Position numbers and translations under genes: made by a program. Positions 1-4,482 of a DNA stretch of 10,320 nt are shown in pieces. Each line of letters begins with the position of its first letter. The stretch's first letter is position 1. The DNA comes from Planctomycetaceae bacterium (GTDB taxonomy: Bacteria > Planctomycetota > Planctomycetia > Pirellulales > Thermoguttaceae): the NCBI GenBank assembly GCA_031283515.1, contig JAITBS010000556.1, forward strand, positions 1 through 10,320, given 5' to 3'. The notes beneath the pieces were generated by a model. The model was not told the origin of the DNA, made no database searches, and saw nothing but the letters and a program-made list of their open reading frames with translations.

Positions 1-702
1 AATCAACAAGCGTTTATTCATGTTGGTCAAATGGTGCCGCGTTACAAGGGAACGACTGTCAACAACTATTCCTCTTCACCTAATGTTGCAGATGAAAAGG
101 TTGGTTTGATGTTGATGGTCAAGCCGAATATCAGTCCTGAGGGCAATGTGGTGATGCTTGTGATGGTGGAGAAATCAAAACTTAGCAGTGTTGATGCGGT
201 AACAGTGGGAGTTGAAAACGGGCGTGAGATTCGTTCTCCGACGATTGATAGGATTCACACGATGACAATGATCTGTGCGGCAGATAATGAAACGGTTGTA
301 CTTGGCGGCATGATTTCAAAGGAGAATCAGGAACTTCATCGTAAGGTCCCGTTGCTTTCGGATATTCCGATTCTTGGTAAATTATTTCAGTACGAATACA
401 ACAAATGTCGTCGTACGGAGTTGTTGGTGATTCTGACACCGCGAATTGTCCGTAACACGAGTGACATGGAACATATCAAACAGATTGAGACGGCGCGGAT
501 GAGTTGGTGTTTGGGCAATGTTTCGCAAATATACGGAGATATTGGAACATACAATACGGTTTCCAAAGAGCCTTATACAGGTGATGCGGTTGTTGAATTT
601 CCGGAGGCGGTTGACATGGAAAACCTGACACCGGTTACGACCGAATCAACACCCAAACTTGCACCAGCCTTACCAACACCGGTTTTGCCGAAAAAAAATT
701 AA
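1..702 (+). CDS. Secretin (GspD/PulD superfamily), C-terminal part, 5' end outside window
   Basis: The frame is open from base 1, so the gene starts before the window; 233 residues are visible before the TAA at 700-702. Secretins form the outer-membrane channel of type II secretion and type IV pilus systems. The visible part contains the end of the conserved secretin domain. A strand with KPNISPEGNVVML is followed by the segment TVVLGGMISKENQE, then KVPLLSDIPILGKLF, and then ELLVILTPRIVRN, which is the classic closing motif of the family. After the domain comes a tail of about 80 residues (MEHIKQIETARMSWCL, then a Thr/Pro-rich end finishing in PKKN) of the kind I associate with planctomycete secretins. 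No hairpin terminator lies directly after the stop; the first strong hairpin is at 821-891. The family call is secure. Which system it serves cannot be told, because the N-domains and the neighbouring pseudopilin or ATPase genes lie outside the window. Confidence 0.93.
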   Translation, partial: NQQAFIHVGQMVPRYKGTTVNNYSSSPNVADEKVGLMLMVKPNISPEGNVVMLVMVEKSKLSSVDAVTVGVENGREIRSPTIDRIHTMTMICAADNETVVLGGMISKENQELHRKVPLLSDIPILGKLFQYEYNKCRRTELLVILTPRIVRNTSDMEHIKQIETARMSWCLGNVSQIYGDIGTYNTVSKEPYTGDAVVEFPEAVDMENLTPVTTESTPKLAPALPTPVLPKKN

Positions 703-768
703 AATAGACTCTTACAAACTTTCTGGTATGTGATTTCCGCTCTGTAATAGGAATGTTTTTAGGGGGGA

Positions 769-797
769 TTGACATATTTTTTATTTTCGTGTATTAT
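769..797 (+). promoter_or_regulatory. Sigma70-type promoter, consensus -35 and near-consensus -10
   Basis: TTGACA (769-774) is separated by exactly 17 nt from TATTAT (792-797), predicting a start near 804. No convincing protein-coding gene follows. Transcription would run straight into the long hairpin at 821-891, so the promoter probably makes a short RNA. The region is AT-rich, which raises the chance of a random match, but an exact -35 at optimal spacing just ahead of an isolated hairpin is unlikely to be accidental. Confidence 0.55.
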
Positions 798-803
798 CTC
801 AAC

Positions 804-910
804 CATAATGATTTCGGGTCAAGTGCAAGGGTTCGTGGGACACTTTTTCTGACGAGTTTTGTCATTGGGTGTCACACGAACGCTTGCACTTTTATTTTTT
901 TGTTTCTTTT
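804..910 (+). ncRNA. Candidate small structured RNA (promoter, long hairpin, U-tract)
   Basis: A transcript starting near 804 would have a leader of about 17 nt, then one long hairpin (821-891), and would end in a long U-rich run from 890 to about 910. Its length of about 90-105 nt, its own promoter and its intrinsic terminator are the usual layout of a bacterial sRNA. It matches no RNA family I recognise; it lacks the bubble layout of 6S RNA and has no tmRNA or SRP features. The alternative is that the hairpin simply terminates the upstream secretin operon and the promoter is fortuitous. The ORF that can be drawn through this stretch (753-995) is Phe-rich low-complexity translation of the T-tracts and is not believable. 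Confidence 0.35.
821..910 (+). terminator. Long hairpin followed by T-tract
   Basis: The arms are 821-843 and 869-891: 23 nt each and complementary except at two positions. The 25-nt loop contains a further TGAC/GTCA mini-stem (850-853 and 861-864). The right arm runs directly into TTTATTTTTTTG and more T-rich sequence. On the plus strand this is a textbook strong intrinsic terminator. It could serve the secretin gene ending at 702, or the short RNA started at about 804, or both. Transcription from the minus-strand transposase remnant would also enter it. Confidence 0.6.
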
Positions 911-1403
911 TTTATTTTTTAGTATTTTTAAGAGATTAAATTTTGTTTTTTTTATGAGTCGATATTTCTTCCAATCAGAATGTCTCAATGTGTAAAATCG
1001 AATGACGCCTTTTGTCAAATCGACCTCCACACGCATCAGTCGATTGATCCAATGTCGATGTACAAAAAAATCTTTTTCCAAAAAAGAAACATAACCCTAA
1101 GCGTCCGTTCTTCGCAAATAAATAATCATTGCATTGGTCAACTTCGGTAATGTTGTTTCGTCCCAATTCCAATTTTTTGGGAAACTTCCTACGATACGGC
1201 ACGGTCAAAATATTGGATTGTTGCCGCAACCGATGTTCGAGAACACATTTTTTCAAATGTTGTCTGACCTGCCGAATATTTTTGAAATATTTTCGTCGCC
1301 AAAATTTTTGTTGTATCTCACCATTGAAGCGTTCGATCTTGTTCTGAAATCCCTGTCGATAAGGCGTTGTAAAAATAGGGCAACCGTGAACGGTTACAAA
1401 AAA
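872..1403 (-). pseudogene. IS481-like transposase/integrase remnant, frameshifted and 5'-truncated
   Basis: On the minus strand the frame is open from 1403, just after an in-frame TGA at 1404-1406. It reads PYRQGFQNKIERFNGEIQQ and then FWRRKYFKNIRQVRQHL. This matches the end of the DDE/rve catalytic core in IS481-type transposases and related phage-like integrases, where the pattern is PYxPxxNGKxERFNxxxxxEFW. The frame continues through RRKFPKKLELGRNN to about 1080. There it must shift by one base within A/T homopolymers (about 1061-1086). The second frame continues with FFVHRHWINRLMRVEVDL and IRFYTLRHSDWKKYRL, which resembles the small beta-rich C-terminal domain of these integrases, and stops at 872-874. 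The N-terminal helix-turn-helix and the first two catalytic Asp residues are absent; the sequence runs instead into the terminator of the DUF362 gene. No terminal inverted repeats of an element were identified. The broken state is seen directly; the IS481 assignment is from motif recall. Confidence 0.62.
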
Positions 1404-1466
1404 TCAATAACAATCTGTAAGCAACCTTGTGGTAAAAGGTTGCTTACGTTCAGGATTTTTTGTTAC
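1393..1466 (-). terminator. Nested inverted repeat, probable terminator of the DUF362 gene
   Basis: The inner arms 1417-1428 and 1436-1447 are 12 nt, perfectly complementary, with a 7-nt loop. Outer arms 1393-1405 and 1454-1466 are 13 nt with one mismatch and are A/T-rich (GATTTTTTG on either strand). The right outer arm overlaps the stop codon of the DUF362 gene (1463-1465). On the minus strand the hairpin is followed within about 11 nt by a run of six T residues, giving a plausible, if loosely spaced, intrinsic terminator. The near-symmetry means it could also work from the plus side. Confidence 0.5.
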
Positions 1467-2398
1467 ACGGTAATTCGTCTGATATTAAGACTATCGAGAT
1501 TGGTCGTACCGAGTCTCATTGTTTCGCCAATACCAATATGTGCAGCGTCTTCCAGCGTAACATTGGTAAATCGTTGAGCGAATTTCGTTGCAGCAGCATC
1601 AACCGCAACAATATCTTTGGACATAAACAATGCCTTCACCAAAACAGCATCGGCTTCCGATTTCCCTTTTGGACCGTTTGCTTTCATAATCCGATAAGCA
1701 TCAACAATGTTGAGAACCGGTCTTTTCACCCAAGTGCAACTGTCCGCAATACATTGTTGCAAACCTTCTTTGTGAAACCATTTATTGTCCCAAACAAGTC
1801 CCATGTAATTTTTCATAGCAATCGTCATTTTGGCACCGCCATGAACCTTGAGAACAGGAACATTAAACCACGCATCACAATTCAGTAACGCTTCATGAAT
1901 TTGCGTTTTTTTCAGGATTTTACCGTCCGGAATTTCAACGTCACGATAATATCGGGAATCGTTACCCGGAACAATTTTTCCACCCGCTTCCAAAACAGCA
2001 GCTTCAATTCCACTGTTTTTGTAGCAGTTTTTCCATTCGTCGCAGGTGTGATCGAACACAACCACTTCAGCAGCTCCGGCGGAAAGTATTTGTTTCACCA
2101 ATTCCTTAATCAGAATCGGATTGGTATTGGCTGCCATTTCCGGTGTTTTGTCCCAACCGATATTCGGTTTGACAACAATTTTCTGATCTTTCTTGACGAA
2201 GTTCCCGATTCCGCCGAGTTCCGCAATGGCTTTACGGAACATCACATCGGGTTCGCCGCCCATTACTGCAACTAAATCCGGCACACCGGTTTGGTCGCTA
2301 TTCTGTGCAAAAACATCCAACGCACCGAAGTTACCAACAGCCGCAGCCGTTCCCGCAACTCCAAGCGTTTTCAAAAATTCTTTACGGTTCATTTCCAT
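1463..2398 (-). CDS. DUF362 domain protein with Tat-like N-terminal signal
   Basis: This is a DUF362 (COG2006) family protein of 311 residues. I chose the ATG at 2398 because GGGAG lies 8 nt upstream on the minus strand; an in-frame ATG at 2413 would add five residues but has no such site. The N-terminus NRKEFLKTLGVAGTAAAVG is a Tat-like signal (R-K in place of R-R, then F-L-K and a hydrophobic Ala/Gly stretch) with a possible cleavage after VFAQ, suggesting export of a folded protein. Family hallmarks follow: KIVVKPNIGWDKTPE, a VVVFDHT strand, FNVPVLKVHGGAKMTIAMKN, LNIVDA and DIVAVDAAATKFA. The family's biochemical role is poorly defined. Some members carry Fe-S ferredoxin domains, but no cysteine cluster of that type is visible here. 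The gene lies alone between two hairpin elements (1393-1466 and 2521-2603), so it is probably monocistronic. Confidence 0.85.
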   Translation of the reverse strand: MEMNRKEFLKTLGVAGTAAAVGNFGALDVFAQNSDQTGVPDLVAVMGGEPDVMFRKAIAELGGIGNFVKKDQKIVVKPNIGWDKTPEMAANTNPILIKELVKQILSAGAAEVVVFDHTCDEWKNCYKNSGIEAAVLEAGGKIVPGNDSRYYRDVEIPDGKILKKTQIHEALLNCDAWFNVPVLKVHGGAKMTIAMKNYMGLVWDNKWFHKEGLQQCIADSCTWVKRPVLNIVDAYRIMKANGPKGKSEADAVLVKALFMSKDIVAVDAAATKFAQRFTNVTLEDAAHIGIGETMRLGTTNLDSLNIRRITV

Positions 2399-2520
2399 AA
2401 AAAAATCTCCCATATTAAAGGTTAAAGGTCATCAAAATAGAAAATTACTGAATCAATATCTTTACAAAAAGTCTGCTGAATAACTCTACCTCTTGCAGTC
2501 ATATTTTATAATGTTTTCTA

Positions 2521-2603
2521 TTTTACAACACGAAACACACAAAACAGCACGAAAAATACGAATTTTTTGTTTTGACTCTTTTCGTGTCGTTCGTGTTGTA
2601 AAA
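2521..2603. repeat. Nested inverted repeat between zeta-like gene and DUF362 gene
   Basis: The outer arms 2521-2534 (TTTTACAACACGAA) and 2590-2603 are a perfect 14-nt inverted pair. Inside lies a second perfect pair, CACGAAAA (2548-2555) with TTTTCGTG (2579-2586). The whole element is built from CACGAA/TTCGTG words. It lies 64 nt after the zeta-like stop on the minus strand and 123 nt before the DUF362 start. It could fold as a weak terminator for the toxin operon or be a copy of a dispersed intergenic palindrome; the window has no second copy. Confidence 0.55.
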
Positions 2604-2666
2604 AATTCCACTGAATCATTATGAAAGTAATTTTTATAAATACACACAGTACAAATATAGTTGCAT

Positions 2667-3260
2667 TTATTTTAGTTTTTCAAAAATATTTTTTGCCCAT
2701 ACGTTGATGTCGGAATATTTTTTTACTAGTTTTCCTTCTTCTGCCCGAAACAATAATTTAGGAGATTCATTTTCTACCGAATTATCGTAAACATAGAACC
2801 TATCTACGGTTTTTGCTACATCTTCACAATTGGCAATTGATTTATAGTAACGGCTAATAACTTTAGGCGGCGGAACATCATGTCCGCCATTAAGCACTCT
2901 TTTAGCGATACGGAATATATTGACAGCAGGATTTTCCGTACTAATAAAAAACAACCTGATAAAATATCCTTCACGCTTTGCTTTTTCAATAAACAAAATT
3001 TTATCCGCCGCCGACAAAACTGTTTCAAAAATCATGCTTTCCTTGTTTAACAGGCAATGTTCTCTTAAATTTGTTGCATAAATTGCCGCATTCAACACGG
3101 CACTGGAAGAATTCCAATCTCCATATTTTTCACGGGCAATCTCATCAGGGTTAATATACACACAATTTTCAGTCCATTCGTGTTTCAATATCTTTGCCGT
3201 TAAAGAAGTTTTACCGGAACCATTAGGACCTGCGATGATGATCAATATTGGTTTTAACAT
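2667..3260 (-). CDS. Zeta-toxin-like P-loop kinase
   Basis: This is a 197-residue protein of the zeta toxin / COG4185 group (AAA_33-like P-loop NTPases). Zeta toxins phosphorylate the UDP-GlcNAc class of cell-wall precursors; the exact substrate of the COG4185 branch is less certain. Visible motifs are Walker A GPNGSGKT (residues 11-18), INPDEIARE (36-44), where family members place a catalytic acidic residue, the FETVLS strand (78-83), and the signature RIAKRVLNGGHDVP then ISRYYKS (117-141), whose Arg residues match the phosphate-binding lid. It ends with FYVYDNS (155-161) and a short helical tail. There is no signal peptide or membrane segment, so it is cytosolic. It follows the 65-aa ORF by 24 nt and is probably co-transcribed from the promoter at 3538-3566. 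All key residues are present, so it looks functional. Family call firm; toxin role inferred. Confidence 0.88.
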   Translation of the reverse strand: MLKPILIIIAGPNGSGKTSLTAKILKHEWTENCVYINPDEIAREKYGDWNSSSAVLNAAIYATNLREHCLLNKESMIFETVLSAADKILFIEKAKREGYFIRLFFISTENPAVNIFRIAKRVLNGGHDVPPPKVISRYYKSIANCEDVAKTVDRFYVYDNSVENESPKLLFRAEEGKLVKKYSDINVWAKNIFEKLK

Positions 3261-3284
3261 AAATTACTCATTGGAGGGTTCGTT

Positions 3285-3482
3285 TCATTTTTCTCTTAAT
3301 TTTTGCCGTTGTTCGCGCATGAGGGCGATTTCGACTTTCATTTTTTCTTCGTATTTTTTCAACGTATTTTCAAAAGTTTCTTTTGCCTCTTCTGCCACTT
3401 CACGCATAAGACATTCTAATTGTTCTTCAGTCGGTTCTTCTTCCGAAAAGAAACTATATTTCATATCAACTTTGTTTTCCAT
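3285..3482 (-). CDS. Small acidic helical protein, candidate antitoxin of the zeta-like kinase
   Basis: A 65-residue ORF lies immediately upstream of the zeta-like kinase on the same strand with a 24-nt gap. It starts after GGA about 9 nt upstream of the ATG and has a strong promoter about 50 nt further up. The N-terminus (MENKVDMKYSFFSEEE) is acidic. It is followed by PTEEQLECLMREVAEEA and then a long charged amphipathic helix ending in MREQRQKLREK, probably a coiled coil. No DNA-binding motif is obvious. I do not recognise it as the epsilon antitoxin. Small ORFs of this sort commonly precede COG4185 zeta-like genes, so an antitoxin role is inferred from position and size only. Confidence 0.75.
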   Translation of the reverse strand: MENKVDMKYSFFSEEEPTEEQLECLMREVAEEAKETFENTLKKYEEKMKVEIALMREQRQKLREK

Positions 3483-3537
3483 GCTTTTTCCGTGTTATTT
3501 TTTTTGTAGCATAATGCGGCTGCATCAAAGAGAGTGT

Positions 3538-3566
3538 ATTGTATTACATATCAAATATTGTGTCAA
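3538..3566 (-). promoter_or_regulatory. Sigma70-type promoter of the antitoxin/zeta operon
   Basis: On the minus strand, TTGACA (3561-3566) is followed after exactly 17 nt by TACAAT (3538-3543). The predicted start near 3531 leaves a leader of about 50 nt before the ATG at 3482. A full consensus -35 and a one-mismatch -10 at optimal spacing make this one of the best promoters in the window. An imperfect palindrome around the -10 (TGTAATACAATACA) could be an operator, but this is only suggestive. Confidence 0.6.
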
Positions 3567-3624
3567 GAGGTAACGTTTTCCACTCTGCATATTGTTTCGC
3601 CGTAACTCAAATAAAGTTGGTAAA

Positions 3625-4254
3625 TCAATTGGCAGAATCATTGATTTGGTTATTTACGGGGTTTTCTTCGCTCCAGATTTCCCGAATACGTTCGATTTTC
3701 CGTTCGATGGTGCGGCGGACGCAACCGAGTTTTACGGCGATTTCTTCGGTACGATGTCCTTCCAGTGTCATCATTGCAATTTGCCGAAGAGTTTCATCAC
3801 CGAGTTTATCGAGTAAAATCTGGCAGTTTTCCGCAACAGCAAGAGCTAACTCTGGAGTTGGTTCCGTACCGAGAACATTACCAATACCATCACGATTTAA
3901 TTCGTCTTTTTGTCCGAAAACCGATTCTCCGCGAATACCTCCGCCGCCGCGTTTTTGGGCATAATGCCGTCGTAATTTTGCGGTTGCTTTCCTTGCGGTG
4001 ATTGTTACGAGGAGTTTCCACAAATCTTCGCGATTTTTGATATTCCCGAATTTTTGCAGGGTCATTCCGTGATAAAAACTGTTCATCGCACTCAGAGCAA
4101 CATCTTCTTCGTCAACATCACGCAAAGGCATACCATCCAATTTTCGGCGTGCCAACCGAACCAATCTGCCAAAATATTCGTTCCATATTTTATTCGCAAC
4201 TTCTTCGTCACCCTCTGCTAAATGAAGAACCCAATTGGAAACTTGTTCGGACAT
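3625..4254 (-). CDS. ECF-type RNA polymerase sigma factor, planctomycete family
   Basis: This 209-residue sigma factor belongs to the ECF-like family abundant in Planctomycetes (PF07638-type). Region 2 covers about residues 18-100: IWNEYFGRLVRLARRKL, then the family signature DVDEEDVALSAMNSF (46-60), then EDLWKLLVTITARKATAKLR (76-95), and KRGGGGIRGES at 101-111. Region 4 (about 145-195) ends in a helix-turn-helix, GHRTEEIAVKLGCVRRTIER, which would read the -35 element. No anti-sigma factor gene lies beside it. The upstream neighbour on the same strand is the dehydrogenase-kinase fusion, 228 nt away, which suggests control through phosphorylation, as proposed for planctomycete kinase-linked ECF groups (inference). 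No Shine-Dalgarno is visible before the ATG. A weak TTGACG (4292-4297) with an A/T-rich -10 around 4267-4272 might start a nearly leaderless mRNA. Confidence 0.92.
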   Translation of the reverse strand: MSEQVSNWVLHLAEGDEEVANKIWNEYFGRLVRLARRKLDGMPLRDVDEEDVALSAMNSFYHGMTLQKFGNIKNREDLWKLLVTITARKATAKLRRHYAQKRGGGGIRGESVFGQKDELNRDGIGNVLGTEPTPELALAVAENCQILLDKLGDETLRQIAMMTLEGHRTEEIAVKLGCVRRTIERKIERIREIWSEENPVNNQINDSAN

Positions 4255-4353
4255 CGGAATAAAAAATTAATAATTTATTCAGTGGAATTTTCGTCAATTT
4301 GTTTAAGGCATGAAATTAAAAAGCAGGCGACCTTTTGCCGAAAAGTTTTAAAC

Positions 4354-4368
4354 AATCCAATCCAATCC
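4354..4368. repeat. Short AATCC microsatellite
   Basis: AATCC is repeated three times and followed by AAT, in the 228-nt gap between the kinase-fusion stop and the sigma-factor start. Such pentanucleotide runs can vary in length by slippage, which would alter spacing upstream of the sigma gene. The tract is very short, so no effect is assumed. Confidence 0.5.
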
Positions 4369-4383
4369 AATAAACCCGCCGTT

Positions 4384-4407
4384 CACATTGGCGTACTTGC
4401 CGATGTG
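4384..4407. terminator. Weak hairpin after the dehydrogenase-kinase gene
   Basis: CACATTGGC (4384-4392) pairs with GCCGATGTG (4399-4407) through nine base pairs, one of them a G-T wobble, around a 6-nt loop. It lies 76 nt beyond the kinase stop on the minus strand. No T-run follows on that strand, so it may only protect the 3' end or attenuate read-through into the sigma gene rather than terminate fully. Confidence 0.3.
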
Positions 4408-4482
4408 CTTCTGTTGACGGACGGCAATTGAAGAAAACACCAAACCTGTTGTCATTACGGCTCAACCGTTACGACTTTGAGT

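Noticed and set aside
821..891. Terminal inverted repeat of the insertion-sequence remnant or an integron attC site
   Set aside because: Both arms lie side by side rather than at the element's two ends, and no attC core sites (RYYYAAC/GTTRRRY) are seen.
753..995. Plus-strand 80-codon ORF after the secretin
   Set aside because: It is Phe-rich translation of T-tracts that runs through the long hairpin; no family resemblance.
1134..1577. Plus-strand ORFs across 1129-1577 and 1460-1888
   Set aside because: They are antisense to the integrase remnant and the DUF362 gene, whose minus-strand frames show clear family motifs.
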